64,000 nt of DNA, from assembly GCF_003355475.1 (NCBI RefSeq), contig NZ_CP031356.1, positions 2,480,001 to 2,544,000 of the forward strand. Direction: 5' to 3'. The notes beneath the pieces are model-generated. The model was not told the origin of the DNA and searched no databases. It saw only the letters and a program-made list of their open reading frames with translations. Each line of letters opens with the position of its first letter. Positions within the stretch are counted from its first letter, which is position 1. Source of the DNA: Brachybacterium saurashtrense (GTDB taxonomy: Bacteria > Actinomycetota > Actinomycetes > Actinomycetales > Dermabacteraceae). Positions 43,060 to 52,153 of the stretch are shown piece by piece. The translations under genes were made by a program, and so were the position numbers.

Positions 43060-43818
43060 GTGACCGCCTCCCCGCACTCCCGCCCGGACGACCCCGCCCC
43101 CGATGCGCTGTTCGCCGAGCCGCGCCTGGCGGCCTGCTACGACACGTTCGACGGCGAGCGGGACGATCTCGACCACTACCAGCAGATCCTCGCCGAGCTC
43201 GGCGCGCGGACGGTGATCGACGTGGGCTGCGGCACCGGCTCCCTCGCCACCCGCCTCGCCGCCGACGGGCTGCGGGTCACGGGGGTGGACCCCGCGCTCG
43301 CATCGCTCGAGGTGGCGCAGGGCAAGCCCTGTGCCGGGGAGGTGCGCTGGATCCACGGCACCGCGCAGGACCTCCCGCGCCTCGGGGCCGACGCCGCGGT
43401 GATGACCGGGAACGTCGCGCAGGTGTTCCTCACCGATCAGGCCTGGGCCGAGACCCTGCAGGCGATCCGCGCGGCACTCCGCGACGGCGGGGCGCTGGTC
43501 TTCGAGAGCCGGAGGCCGCAGCGACGGGCCTGGGAGGACTGGCAGGCCGAGACCGGCGAGAGCGTGCACGACGTGCCCGGCATCGGCCGCGTCCTCTCGC
43601 GACCGAGGGCCTTCGAGGTGGCGTTGCCGCTGGTCACCTTCAGCGACGAGTTCCGTTTCGAGGACGGCACGGTCCTGACCTCCACGTCCACCCTGCGGTG
43701 GCGGGACGAGACCGAGCTGCGCGACACCCTCGCGGACGCCGGGTTCGCGATCGAGGAGATCCGCGAGGCCCCGGACCGGCCCGGACGGGAGCTCGTGGTG
43801 CTCGCCCGGGCCGTCTGA
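43060..43818 (+). CDS. Class I SAM-dependent methyltransferase
   Basis: 252 aa. Motif I VIDVGCGTGSLATRLA, acidic residue VTGVDPALASL, motif II region DAAVMTGNVAQVF, post-I LRDGGALVFESRRPQRRAWEDW. The arrangement with an N-terminal YDTFDGERDDLDHYQQIL helix is common in small uncharacterised methyltransferases acting on metabolites. GTG start at 43060-43062, probably on a leaderless transcript. It is convergent with the SRPBCC gene. Confidence 0.88.
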   Translation: MTASPHSRPDDPAPDALFAEPRLAACYDTFDGERDDLDHYQQILAELGARTVIDVGCGTGSLATRLAADGLRVTGVDPALASLEVAQGKPCAGEVRWIHGTAQDLPRLGADAAVMTGNVAQVFLTDQAWAETLQAIRAALRDGGALVFESRRPQRRAWEDWQAETGESVHDVPGIGRVLSRPRAFEVALPLVTFSDEFRFEDGTVLTSTSTLRWRDETELRDTLADAGFAIEEIREAPDRPGRELVVLARAV

Positions 43819-43857
43819 CCCGCGAGGCGGCACGGGCCGGACACGTCGGGGCCGCGC

Positions 43858-44523
43858 TCAGCCCTCCTGGCCGGTGCCCGTGTAGAAGCCATAGGTGGCG
43901 TCGGCGCGCTGCTGGGCCACGTCGGCATCCTCGCCAGAGGCGGCGTGCGCCACGGCCCAGCCGTCGGCCGCACCGCGGTAGAACGAGCGGCCCTCGTCGG
44001 TGCCCGCCCAGGCCTCCGTCTCGCCCGGGGTGAGGGAGCCCTCGACGCCGCCGAGGTGCAGCGAGAGGCCCAGCAGACCGCCATCCCAGCCCACGCCGGT
44101 GGCGCCGGGGCCGAAGGTCTCCCACATCTCGGCGGGGACGTCCGCGGTGCGGGAGGTGTGCTCGAGCTCGAGGCCGGTGGACTCCTCGCCCTCGGCCCGC
44201 AGGCGCACGGTCAGCCACGACACCGCGCCCATCATCTCCCAGGTCACGGTGAACTCGGCGGCGCCGCCGGCCGGGGGCTCGCACACCAGCACCTCGCCGC
44301 CGGCGTTGCCCTCGAGCTGGTACCGGCCGCCGAGGGAGAGGTCGCCGCTGACCGGCAGGAACCAGCGCTGGATGCGCTCGGCCGTGGTGACCGCGTCCCA
44401 CACGTCCGCGAGCGCGGCCGGGTAGGTCTGCTCGAGGGACTGGACGTGCGCGAGCTCGCCGTCGCGCTCGTCGAGCCGGTAGGTGCGGGTGACGGACTGC
44501 AGCTGAGCGGGGACGTCGACCAT
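43858..44523 (-). CDS. SRPBCC (AHSA1/START-like) domain protein
   Basis: 221 aa. N-terminal ~150 residues form an AHSA1-type lipid/ligand-binding fold: LEQTYPAALADVWDAVTTAERIQRWFLP, GGRYQLEGNAGGEVLVCEPP, then a long C-terminal helix region (MWETFGPGATGVGWDGGLLGLSLHL). It lies 1 nt downstream of the ArsR gene, an extremely common pairing in which the SRPBCC protein is the regulated partner. Natural ligand unknown. Confidence 0.88.
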   Translation of the reverse strand: MVDVPAQLQSVTRTYRLDERDGELAHVQSLEQTYPAALADVWDAVTTAERIQRWFLPVSGDLSLGGRYQLEGNAGGEVLVCEPPAGGAAEFTVTWEMMGAVSWLTVRLRAEGEESTGLELEHTSRTADVPAEMWETFGPGATGVGWDGGLLGLSLHLGGVEGSLTPGETEAWAGTDEGRSFYRGAADGWAVAHAASGEDADVAQQRADATYGFYTGTGQEG

Positions 44524-44524
44524 G

Positions 44525-45028
44525 TCAGGACTCCTTCGAGGTGGCGCCGCCGGACGGTGTGCCCGGGGACGGTGGGGTGGTGGGTGTTGCGGCCCCGGGC
44601 GGGGTGCCCGGAGACGGCGGGGTGGCGGGTGTTGCGGCCCCGGGCAGGGCGCCCGGGGACGGCGGGGTGGCGGGTGGGGCGGCCGACGCGGCGCCGGTGA
44701 GGCGGCGCTGCCGCTTCCCGCGGGCGAGCTCCGTGCCGAGCGCGTCCAGCCGGGGCAGCCAGAAGCGCTCGAAGGGGGTGAGCCACTCCTGGGCGGAGCG
44801 GGGCCCGCGGGCATCGACCGCGTACAGGCGGCGCCGACCGTCGGCGCGCACCGTGGCGAAGCCGTTCTCGCGCAGCACGCGCAGGTGCTGGGACACCGCC
44901 GGCTGACTGATGCCGAACTCGGCCTGCACGCTCTCGCCGATCTCGCCCGCGCCGAGCTCCCCGTCGTCGGCGAGGAGCTCGAGGATCCGCCGACGCACGG
45001 GATCGCCGAGGACATCGAGCGCGTGCAT
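44525..45028 (-). CDS. ArsR-family transcriptional regulator
   Basis: 167 aa. Winged HTH in the first ~95 residues: LDVLGDPVRRRILELLADDGE, GISQPAVSQHLRVLRENGF, RRRLYAVDARG. No metal-binding Cys cluster, so it is not a typical metal sensor. The C-terminal ~50 residues are a Pro/Ala-rich 15-residue repeat (TPPSPGTPPGAATPT-like) encoded by a 45-bp tandem array. ATG 45026-45028 has GGGAGGA 7 nt upstream; longer in-frame starts exist but overlap the operator. It probably autoregulates through the ATAAG/CTTAT palindrome just upstream. Confidence 0.88.
   Translation of the reverse strand: MHALDVLGDPVRRRILELLADDGELGAGEIGESVQAEFGISQPAVSQHLRVLRENGFATVRADGRRRLYAVDARGPRSAQEWLTPFERFWLPRLDALGTELARGKRQRRLTGAASAAPPATPPSPGALPGAATPATPPSPGTPPGAATPTTPPSPGTPSGGATSKES
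44561..44695. repeat. Three-unit 45-bp in-frame tandem repeat
   Basis: Units start at 44561, 44606 and 44651, each beginning GCCCGGRGACGG. They encode three 15-residue Pro/Ala-rich repeats at the C-terminus of the ArsR protein. Confidence 0.9.
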
Positions 45029-45055
45029 GCCCACATCCTCCCGCCACCCGGTCAT

Positions 45056-45071
45056 ATAAGTCAAGGCTTAT
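45056..45071. promoter_or_regulatory. Candidate ArsR operator
   Basis: ATAAG-TCAAGG-CTTAT, perfect 5-bp half-sites with a 6-nt centre, about 28 nt before the arsR start. It is an AT-rich island in GC-rich sequence. Spacing and half-sites resemble ArsR-family sites, and it would overlap the promoter. Confidence 0.6.
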
Positions 45072-45093
45072 GCATGGCGAATCCGGGCGACGG

Positions 45094-45233
45094 GGCGGGC
45101 GTGGGCGTGAGCGCGGGTGTGGGCCATGCGGGCGTGGGCGGGCGCGGGCGGCGTGGGCCGTGCGGGCTTGCGGGCGTGGGCGGGCACGGGCGCGGGCGCG
45201 GGCGCGGGCGTGGGCGTGAGCGCGGGCGTGAGC
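45094..45233. repeat. G-rich degenerate hexamer repeat (GGGCGN)n
   Basis: About 140 nt of plus-strand GGGCGY/GGGCGC units with few interruptions, between the arsR operator and the APC-gene terminator. Non-coding. Its many short G runs (mostly GGG) could in principle form quadruplex structures in the plus strand. Confidence 0.7.
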
Positions 45234-45295
45234 GCAGTTTTGTCAGAGTCCGATCGATGCCGGGCCTCGGATCGATCGGACTCTGACAAAACTGC
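45234..45295 (-). terminator. Perfect 25-bp inverted repeat downstream of the APC permease
   Basis: Arms 45234-45258 and 45271-45295 are exact reverse complements (outer part GCAGTTTTGTCAGAG, inner CCGATCGAT) around a 12-nt loop, 70 nt after the permease stop. It is AT-richer than its surroundings. Best read as a terminator, though perfect arms of this length also suit a protein-binding or mobile-element sequence. Confidence 0.55.
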
Positions 45296-45364
45296 CCCGC
45301 CGAGGTCCGGGGCTCGGGCACGGCGCGCGACGCCCGGCGCCCGGGCCCGCGGCGGGCGCGGGGC

Positions 45365-46798
45365 TCAGGCGGTGCGACGGGCGACGAGCACGAGGCCGCG
45401 GTAGGCGAAGCCCACGGCCAGCAGCACCAGGCCGGCCACGATGGTGCGCCCGGGCAGGGCGGCGACCAGCAGCACGCAGCCGATCACCCCCAGCACCTGC
45501 ATCGCCTTCGGGAACAGCCGCCACTGCCCCACCTGCGTGAACGCGGCGAGGTTCGCGATCGCGTAGTAGAGCAGCACCCCGAAGGCGGAGGCGGCGACGG
45601 CGACCAGCGCGTCCGAGGCCAGCAGCACCAGCAGCACCACGGCGACGCCCGCCGCGGCCTCGGCGCGCTGCGGCACCGAGAAGCGGGGGCTCACGTGCGC
45701 GAGCACGGGCGGCAGGTCCCGCTCGCGGGCCATCGCCAGCACGGTGCGGGAGATCCCGGCGATCAGCGCCAGCAGCGCACCGCCGGCGGCCGCGACCGCG
45801 CCCACGGTGATCACCGCGCGCCAGAGCCCGCCCGCGCCCACGCTCTCCAGCGCGGTGAGGAAGGGCGCGGGCCCCCAGCCGTCCTCCCCCGGGGCCGGGC
45901 CCACGAGCACCAGCACCACGGACAGCACCAGGTAGAGCCCGGCCACGGCGGCCAGCGCCAGCAGGATCGCGCGGGGAATGGTGCGCCGCGGCTCGACCAC
46001 CTCCTCCCCCAGCGTGGCCACGCGGGCGTACCCGGCGAAGGCGAAGAACATCAGCGCCGCCGCCTGGGCGACGGCGAGGGCGATGCCCACGATCCCCCCG
46101 GTCCCGGCGCCGAGCACGGCGGCCAGCCCGCCGTCCCACAGCCCTGCGGACGCACCGGCCAGCGGGCCGGGGATCGCGAGCGCCCCCTCCCCCGCCCCGG
46201 CCGCGCCGGAGCCGTCGACGGCACCGGGCCCGCCGGTCCCGTCGGACCCGCCTGTCCCGTCGGCGCCGCCGTTCGTCGGCGCCCCGGAGGCGAGCCCCAC
46301 CAGCAGACGCCCGCCGGTGAGCACCAGGGCCGTCACGGCGATCGTCACCAGCACTCGGGCGAGCGCCGCGGTGCGGGTGATGCCCACCAGGTTCACGCCC
46401 GTCAGCACCACCACCACGAGCGCGGCGACCAGGCGCTGCGCCGGCTCGGGCACCAAGTACGCGGCGATCACCAGGGCCATCGCGGCGCAGGAGGCGATCT
46501 TGCCGATCACGAAGCACCAGCCGGCGAGGAATCCCCACCACGGCCCCAGCTGCTCGCGGCCGAAGTGGTAGGTGCCACCGGAGGAGGGGTGCTGGGCGGC
46601 GAGCTGGGCGGTGGCGGTGGCGTTGCACAGCGCCACCCCGGCCGCGATCAGCACGGCCAGCGGGGCGAGGGCACCGGCGAGGTCGTGCGCGGCGCCCAGG
46701 GAGAGGAAGGCGCCGGCGCCGATCATCGCGGCGAGGCCGATCACGACGGCGTCGCGCAGGCCGAGGCGTCGGGCGAGCGCGCCGGGAGTGGCGGACAT
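45365..46798 (-). CDS. APC-superfamily amino acid permease
   Basis: 477 aa with about 12 hydrophobic helices. Helix 1 motif GLAAMIGAGAFLSLG is the APC substrate-binding loop (usually G-x-G-I). Further family marks: HPSSGGTYHFGREQLGPWWGF in helix 3 and FFAFAGYARVATLGEEV in helix 6. A Gly/Asp-rich extracellular loop (~185-215) is low-complexity. Substrate probably an amino acid or amine. ATG 46796-46798 has GGAG at 6 nt. The gene begins 27 nt past the terminator hairpin of the nuclease gene upstream. Confidence 0.88.
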   Translation of the reverse strand: MSATPGALARRLGLRDAVVIGLAAMIGAGAFLSLGAAHDLAGALAPLAVLIAAGVALCNATATAQLAAQHPSSGGTYHFGREQLGPWWGFLAGWCFVIGKIASCAAMALVIAAYLVPEPAQRLVAALVVVVLTGVNLVGITRTAALARVLVTIAVTALVLTGGRLLVGLASGAPTNGGADGTGGSDGTGGPGAVDGSGAAGAGEGALAIPGPLAGASAGLWDGGLAAVLGAGTGGIVGIALAVAQAAALMFFAFAGYARVATLGEEVVEPRRTIPRAILLALAAVAGLYLVLSVVLVLVGPAPGEDGWGPAPFLTALESVGAGGLWRAVITVGAVAAAGGALLALIAGISRTVLAMARERDLPPVLAHVSPRFSVPQRAEAAAGVAVVLLVLLASDALVAVAASAFGVLLYYAIANLAAFTQVGQWRLFPKAMQVLGVIGCVLLVAALPGRTIVAGLVLLAVGFAYRGLVLVARRTA

Positions 46799-46824
46799 GA
46801 AGGCTCCGTTCTGGGCGGCGGCGA

Positions 46825-46855
46825 GGGACGCCGACGGCGGTGCCGTCGGCGTCCC
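46825..46855 (-). terminator. Strong hairpin terminator of the ExeM/NucH gene
   Basis: Perfect 14-bp stem (GGGACGCCGACGGC and complement) closed by a 3-nt loop, 22 nt past the nuclease stop; no U-tract. Confidence 0.75.
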
Positions 46856-46877
46856 CCATCATGCGGGTCGGGAGGCG

Positions 46878-49583
46878 TCAGCCGTTGTGGCCGCGCCCCT
46901 TCCCGCCGGCGCCGTGGCCGATGCCGCTGTTGCTGCCGCCGGGGGTGCCGTTGTTCTTGCCGGGACCGCGGTTGTCGTTCTCGCGCGGCCCGTCGCCCGG
47001 GGTGTGGCCGCCCTCGCCGCCGTCATCGCCGCCGCCGGTGATGCCGCTCTCGAGGCCCACGATGATCGGATCGTGGTCCGAGGAGGCGAAGGGACCGGAC
47101 TCGTAGAGGTCGGTGGCGTTGTTCTGGTAGCGGGAGTACTGGGCCATCACCGGCTCGGGGCCGTTGATCTGCCAGTCCGTCGCACCGGAGACGCGCTCGG
47201 CGGCCGAGGGGCTCGCCAGCACGTGGTCGAGGGAGCCGACCATGCCGCCGTAGCTGTAGGACCAGCCCTCCGGATCGTGGGTCTCGGCGAGGTTCACGAA
47301 GCCCTGCTCGTAGAAGAGCTGCAGCGGCTCCTCCTGGGTGTAGGCGTTGAAGTCGCCGCCGTGGAACACGTCCTCCACGCCCAGCTCCGCCGCGGTGGTC
47401 TCGCCCCAGGCCAGCAGCGCCTCGGCCTGCTGCAGGCGGGAGGTGCGGGCGTTGCCCTGCACCGGATCGGCCTCGAGGCCGGAATCCTCGGCGTCCTGGG
47501 AGCCCTTGGACTTGAAGTGGTTGATGGTGAAGAAGAACGGCTCGCCCTCGACCTGCTCCTCGCCGCTGCCCTCCACCGGCACGAACTGCTGACCGATCGG
47601 TTCGCGGGCGTTCTCGAACGCCTCGTCCCCGGCGAGGATCTGCGCCTCGCCCACGGGCGCCACCTCGGCGGGCTGGTAGATGATCGCGTTGGTGATGGCG
47701 TCCTGCCCGCCCTCGAGGCCGAGGGCCTGGTAGGCCGGGTCGGTGGGGACGTAGGCCCAGGTGCCCTCGCCGTCCTTCTCGTTCAGCGCGGCGACCAGGG
47801 TGGCGGTGGCCTCGTCGGGGTCGCCGTCGATGCGGGCCGAGTTCTCGATCTCGGTCAGGCCCACCACGTCCGCGCCGGTGCCGGAGATCGCGTCGACGAT
47901 CTTGGACTCCTGGCGCTCGAGGTCGTCCTCGCCCCAGGCGCCGCGCAGGTCGCAGCCGCCCCTCACGTTCGTGGGCTCGCCGTGCATGTTCGTGTACGGC
48001 TCGCAGCCGGGGGTGTCCTCACCGAGGGTGGTGAAGTAGTTCAGCACGTTGAAGGTGGAGAGCGTCAGGTCCCCGCCCACCTCGTCGGGCGCGTCCTGGC
48101 GGGTGTTCTCGAAGTCCACGCCGTCGGTGCTCGCGGAGCTCCACGGGGTGGTGGTGTTCAGGCGCCACTGGTCGAAGGAGTAGGCGACCACCACCGGCTC
48201 GGTGAACGTGGTCTGCGCGCCCACCCGCACCGGCTCCTCGGTGGTGAGCCAGCTCATCGGCTCCTCGGGGCTGCTGGAGAAGTTGGTGGTGCGACCGTCG
48301 TCCAGCAGCACCTTGTACTGGTCACGGGAGTCGAAGTAGGCGCTGGCCTCCTCGCCGGGGCGCATGATGTCCCCGGCCTGCTGCAGCGGCTCGTCGCCGA
48401 TGGCGAGGGTGACCTCGCCGTAGCGGGCGGTGTTGTACACGTCGGTGACGGTGAAGTCGCCCTCGCCCGGCAGGTACAGCATGTGCTCGAGGCTCTCGCG
48501 CTGCGCCTCCTCGGTGGGGAAGACGCCCTCGAGGGTCGCGGGCTCCACGGTGCCCAGCGGCTGCTCGAGCAGCTCGAGGCCGCCGCTGCGCACGCTGATC
48601 TGGGTGGAGTCGTAGTACTCGGAGACCTCGCCGGTCACACGCACGGAGTCGCCGAGGGCCACCTCGGAGGCGGTGTCCGGGGAGTAGACGAACACGGCGG
48701 TGGAGCCCTCGTGGGTGGAGAAGTCCAGCGCACCGCCGGTGCCGGCGGTCTGGATGACGTAGCCGTTCAGGCCGCCGGTGGCGTACACCGCGGTGACAAC
48801 GCCCTCGGTGATGACGTCCTGGCCCGCCAGGGGGCTGGTGGCGCCGGTGCCCTGGATCTGGGCGATGGAGACCTCGGTCGCCTCGGCCGGGGGCTCGCCG
48901 TCGCCGCCGTCGTCCCCGCCGTCGCCGGGCTCGGCGCCGGAGAGGGTGGGGGTGGGGTGCCCGGCCTCGAAGTCGGTGGAGTTCTCGCCGGTCGCGGCGA
49001 TGCGGGAGACGGAGGTGGCGTTGGTGGTGGCAGGTGCGGGCGCATCGCCGGAGAAGGTCTCGGCCCCGCCCCAGCCCACCAGGTCCACCACGGCCGGGTC
49101 CTCGGCGCAGGTGGTGCCGTGGCAGGCGAGGTTGCCCTGCGCGTCGGAGAGGGCGAACACGCCGCCGGAGCCGGAGGCGTTGATGCCGCCGGTGAGGTCC
49201 GCTGCGGGCAGGGGCTCGCCGTTGCCGTTGCCGGAGGCGAGCTGGATGAGGAAGGTGCCGCCGGCGGGGACGGTGCCGGTGAGGTCCACGGTGTTATTGA
49301 AGGTGCCGGTCTTGGAGGCGTACTGCAGGCTCCAGCCGTCGATGGAGAGGTCGGCGTCGGAGGTGTTGACCAGCTCCACGAAGTCGCTCTGGTAGCTGGC
49401 GCCGGAGTTGCCGCCGCCGCCGTAGACCTCGTTGATCTGCAGTTCGCCGGGGGTCACGGCGGCGGCCTGGGCGGTGGGCAGCAGGGCGGGCGCGAGGCTC
49501 AGGCCGAGAGCGAGCGCGGCGGCGGCGCCGCCCACGCGGGCGAGGCGGCCGCGCAGCGCGGCGCCGTGGGTGGGGGTGCTCAT
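46878..49583 (-). CDS. ExeM/NucH-family secreted endonuclease with lamin-tail domain
   Basis: 901 aa. Signal peptide at ~1-40 (RVGGAAAALALGLSLAPALL, cleavage near AQA-A). Then a lamin-tail domain (LQINEVYGGGGNSGASYQSD, ~47-170), an OB-fold region (~240-330) and an endonuclease/exonuclease/phosphatase domain (~490-860) with TFNVLNYF, GLTEIENS, HGGDFNAYTQEE and SSDHDPIIV catalytic segments. The C-terminus is a disordered Gly/Asn/Lys-rich tail without a sorting signal. It probably digests extracellular DNA. It lies downstream of a 5'-nucleotidase gene in the same direction, suggesting joint use of DNA for nucleosides and phosphate. Confidence 0.93.
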   Translation of the reverse strand: MSTPTHGAALRGRLARVGGAAAALALGLSLAPALLPTAQAAAVTPGELQINEVYGGGGNSGASYQSDFVELVNTSDADLSIDGWSLQYASKTGTFNNTVDLTGTVPAGGTFLIQLASGNGNGEPLPAADLTGGINASGSGGVFALSDAQGNLACHGTTCAEDPAVVDLVGWGGAETFSGDAPAPATTNATSVSRIAATGENSTDFEAGHPTPTLSGAEPGDGGDDGGDGEPPAEATEVSIAQIQGTGATSPLAGQDVITEGVVTAVYATGGLNGYVIQTAGTGGALDFSTHEGSTAVFVYSPDTASEVALGDSVRVTGEVSEYYDSTQISVRSGGLELLEQPLGTVEPATLEGVFPTEEAQRESLEHMLYLPGEGDFTVTDVYNTARYGEVTLAIGDEPLQQAGDIMRPGEEASAYFDSRDQYKVLLDDGRTTNFSSSPEEPMSWLTTEEPVRVGAQTTFTEPVVVAYSFDQWRLNTTTPWSSASTDGVDFENTRQDAPDEVGGDLTLSTFNVLNYFTTLGEDTPGCEPYTNMHGEPTNVRGGCDLRGAWGEDDLERQESKIVDAISGTGADVVGLTEIENSARIDGDPDEATATLVAALNEKDGEGTWAYVPTDPAYQALGLEGGQDAITNAIIYQPAEVAPVGEAQILAGDEAFENAREPIGQQFVPVEGSGEEQVEGEPFFFTINHFKSKGSQDAEDSGLEADPVQGNARTSRLQQAEALLAWGETTAAELGVEDVFHGGDFNAYTQEEPLQLFYEQGFVNLAETHDPEGWSYSYGGMVGSLDHVLASPSAAERVSGATDWQINGPEPVMAQYSRYQNNATDLYESGPFASSDHDPIIVGLESGITGGGDDGGEGGHTPGDGPRENDNRGPGKNNGTPGGSNSGIGHGAGGKGRGHNG

Positions 49584-49646
49584 GGGTCGTCTCCTGGGGT
49601 CAGGGGCGGGGTCGGGAGGGCGGCGGCCGACGGGGCTGGTCGGGCG

Positions 49647-49688
49647 TGAGGGAGGGGCCGGACCCGGCGGGGTCCGGCCCCTCCCTCA
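49647..49688 (-). terminator. Strong hairpin terminator of the 5'-nucleotidase gene
   Basis: Perfect 18-bp inverted repeat (arms 49647-49664 and 49671-49688, TGAGGGAGGGGCCGGACC) with a 6-nt loop, 11 nt past the stop. Confidence 0.8.
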
Positions 49689-49699
49689 GCGGGGTGGGG

Positions 49700-52153
49700 T
49701 CATCGCCGCGAGAGGCGCTGGCGCAGTCCCAGCGCGCCTGCTCCGGCGAGGGCGAGGGCGCCGATCGCGGCGGCCATCGCGCCGGCGCTCACACCCGTGC
49801 GGGGGAGGTCGGTGCGGGAGTCGTCCGCGGTGGTGTCGGTGGTGGTGTCGTCCACGACCGGGGTGACGATGGTGTCGTCGTCCTCGTCGGTGCCGCCCTG
49901 GGTGTCCTCACCCTGGTCGTCACCGCCCTGGTCGCCGCCGCCCTGGGTGTCCTCACCCTGGTCGTCGCCGCCCTGGTCGTCGCCGCCCTGGTCGTCGCCG
50001 CCCTGGTCGTCGCCGCCCTGGTCGTCGTCATCGTCCTGGCCGTCGTCGCTGCCGCAGCTCTCGGGGGCGCCGCCGGCGGTCCAGGTGAAGGAGGGGATGT
50101 CCACCACGATCTCGGTCCCGGTCTCGGGGATCGCGGTGATGGTCAGCGGCACCACGGTGCCCTCGGGCACGCACAGCCAGTCGGTGAGGGTGACGTCCGC
50201 GAAGAGGCGGCCCTCGTCCTCGACCAGCGCGTAGGGCGCCTCGAAGGTGCCGTGCTCGCCGGCGTCCACCACCACGGTCTCGATCTCGGGGGCGCCGAGG
50301 CTCTGCGACTCGACGTTGCCGATGCGCAGCACCGGGTCGGTGTCCACGCCCGCCTCGCTGTCGTACTCGCCGCCCTCGAGGATCTGCAGCTCCAGCTGGC
50401 GCTGCGCGTAGCTCGGGGTGAGGCCGTCGCTGTTCGCCTCGAGGTACTGGAGGAAGGCGTCGCGGTCCAGCACGCCCGAGTCGCGCACGTTCTGCGCCTG
50501 GGCGAGGGCGTGCATGTTGTCGCCGCCCTCGAACAGGAAGCTCGCGGTGACGATCGTGTAGGTGGCGTCGGGGTCGATCAGCTCGCCGCCGATGCGCACC
50601 TCGACGATGCGGTCGTCGCGCTCGCGGGTGGAGTCGAAGACGTACTCGACGTTGTGCGAGACGCTGAAGGCGAGGAAGGCCTCGTCGCCGGAGTCGACGG
50701 CGCCGCCGTCGGCCGTGCGCTGCCACTGCTCCTCGAGCATCTGGATGAACTGGGCGCCGGTGACCTCGCCGGAGTTCAGGGTGTTGCCGAAGGGCACCAT
50801 CGAGTTGGCCTCGGCGTAGGTGACCACGCCGTCGCCCTCCCCGGTGGCGGATTCGTCGTACCAGAGCTCGGCGCGAATGCCGCCGGGGTTCATGAAGCCG
50901 ATGACCTCGTTCTCGCCGGCCAGGCCGGCGTCCTCGAGGTACCACTTCATGGAGTCGGCGAGCATGTCGCCGGCGGCGGAGTGGCGGGAGCGGTTGTCGC
51001 CCTTGGTGGTGGACTGGTTGTCCACGGGAGCGTCCGCGGTGCGCACGCCGTCCACGAAGGAGGCCTTGGAGTCGTCCCACGAGGTGGTGATGTCCTCGGT
51101 GACCGCGCCGACGGGCTGGGCGCCGACGACGGCGGCCTCGTCGATCGCGTCCTGCGCGATCTGGGTGACGTCCGTGACGGTCCCGTTCTGGATCGCGCAG
51201 CCCTCGCCCTCGGGCAGGGCGGTGTCCACCAGGGCGGGGGCCTCGGACACGTCCCAGTCGCCGTCCTCGTCGGCCACCAGGGTGACGGTGCCGAGGTACT
51301 CGGCGCTGGCGCCGGTCTGGATGATCGGGCGCACCTCGCCGTCCTGGCCGGGCACCGGGGCGGTGTAGTTGTAGGTGCGGTGCGAGTCGCCGTTGAAGAT
51401 CGCGTCCACCTCGGGGGAGGTGCCGGTGACGATCTCGTCGAAGATCGGGTCGGTGTTCGCGGGGGCGACGCCCGGCTCCGCGCTCGCGCTCGCGCCCTCG
51501 TGGTAGGAGGCGACGAGCACGTCGTACTCCTCGCCGGAGGCGTTCAGCGCGTCGATCGCGTCGTTGACGCCCTGGACCGGGTTGCGGAACTCGAGGCCCT
51601 CGATCGCGGCGGGGCTCACCTTGCCCACGGTCTTGGTGGTCACCGCGCCGACGATCGCCACGCGCACGCCGTCGCGCTCGATGACCTCGTAGGGGTCGTG
51701 CGCGAGGGTTTCGGTGCCCTCGAGGTACACGTTCGCGGCGAGGTAGGGGAAGTCCGTGCCCGGGTCGATGCGGCCGGTGAGGTCGTCCTGGCCCTGGTCG
51801 TACTCGTGGTTGCCGATCGCGGAGGCGTCCACGCCCATCGCGTTGAGCACGTCGATCGTGGGCTCGTCGTTCTGCACGGCGGATTCGAAGGCGGAGCCGC
51901 CCACGTTGTCGCCGGCGGAGAACAGGAACGAGGCGGGCTCCTGGGCGCGCACGGTCTCGACGGCGCAGACGAGGCCCGCGGCCCCGCCGATCGCGCCGTG
52001 GAAGTCGTTGAAGGTCATCAGCGTGACCTCGTCGCCGGGCTCGGCCGCGACGGCGGAGCCGACGGGCACCAGCGCCGAGGCCGCCATTAGGGCGGCGGCG
52101 CCGAGGCCCACGGAGGTCCCGCGCGCGAGGCGGCGGACGGGCAGGACGGGCAT
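49700..52153 (-). CDS. Cell-wall-anchored 5'-nucleotidase / 2',3'-cyclic phosphodiesterase
   Basis: 817 aa. Signal peptide ~1-37. Metallophosphoesterase domain: TFNDFHGAIGG, SAGDNVGGSAF, IGNHEYDQG, ASYHEGASA and NGDSHRTYNY carry the metal ligands. A 5'-nucleotidase C-terminal substrate domain follows (~370-570; GDMLADS, GFMNPGGIRAE, PFGNTL). The stalk has DDQGG repeats from a 15-bp array. It ends with the sorting signal LPRTG, a hydrophobic helix and RQRLSRR, so sortase should attach it to the wall. It removes phosphate from extracellular nucleotides. AGGAG precedes the ATG at 52151-52153. Confidence 0.93.
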   Translation of the reverse strand: MPVLPVRRLARGTSVGLGAAALMAASALVPVGSAVAAEPGDEVTLMTFNDFHGAIGGAAGLVCAVETVRAQEPASFLFSAGDNVGGSAFESAVQNDEPTIDVLNAMGVDASAIGNHEYDQGQDDLTGRIDPGTDFPYLAANVYLEGTETLAHDPYEVIERDGVRVAIVGAVTTKTVGKVSPAAIEGLEFRNPVQGVNDAIDALNASGEEYDVLVASYHEGASASAEPGVAPANTDPIFDEIVTGTSPEVDAIFNGDSHRTYNYTAPVPGQDGEVRPIIQTGASAEYLGTVTLVADEDGDWDVSEAPALVDTALPEGEGCAIQNGTVTDVTQIAQDAIDEAAVVGAQPVGAVTEDITTSWDDSKASFVDGVRTADAPVDNQSTTKGDNRSRHSAAGDMLADSMKWYLEDAGLAGENEVIGFMNPGGIRAELWYDESATGEGDGVVTYAEANSMVPFGNTLNSGEVTGAQFIQMLEEQWQRTADGGAVDSGDEAFLAFSVSHNVEYVFDSTRERDDRIVEVRIGGELIDPDATYTIVTASFLFEGGDNMHALAQAQNVRDSGVLDRDAFLQYLEANSDGLTPSYAQRQLELQILEGGEYDSEAGVDTDPVLRIGNVESQSLGAPEIETVVVDAGEHGTFEAPYALVEDEGRLFADVTLTDWLCVPEGTVVPLTITAIPETGTEIVVDIPSFTWTAGGAPESCGSDDGQDDDDDQGGDDQGGDDQGGDDQGGDDQGEDTQGGGDQGGDDQGEDTQGGTDEDDDTIVTPVVDDTTTDTTADDSRTDLPRTGVSAGAMAAAIGALALAGAGALGLRQRLSRR
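49956..50030. repeat. Five-unit 15-bp in-frame tandem repeat
   Basis: Unit CCCTGGTCGTCGCCG: four exact copies and one variant. Encodes the DDQGG stalk of the 5'-nucleotidase. Confidence 0.93.

Noticed and set aside
45234-45295. Terminal inverted repeats of an insertion sequence
   Set aside because: The arms are only 12 nt apart, with no transposase frame between or beside them.
46572-49649. Frame of over 1000 codons opposite the ExeM/NucH gene
   Set aside because: Composition typical of an antisense shadow (Val/Gly/Leu/His), with no domain; the minus-strand frame has the nuclease motifs.
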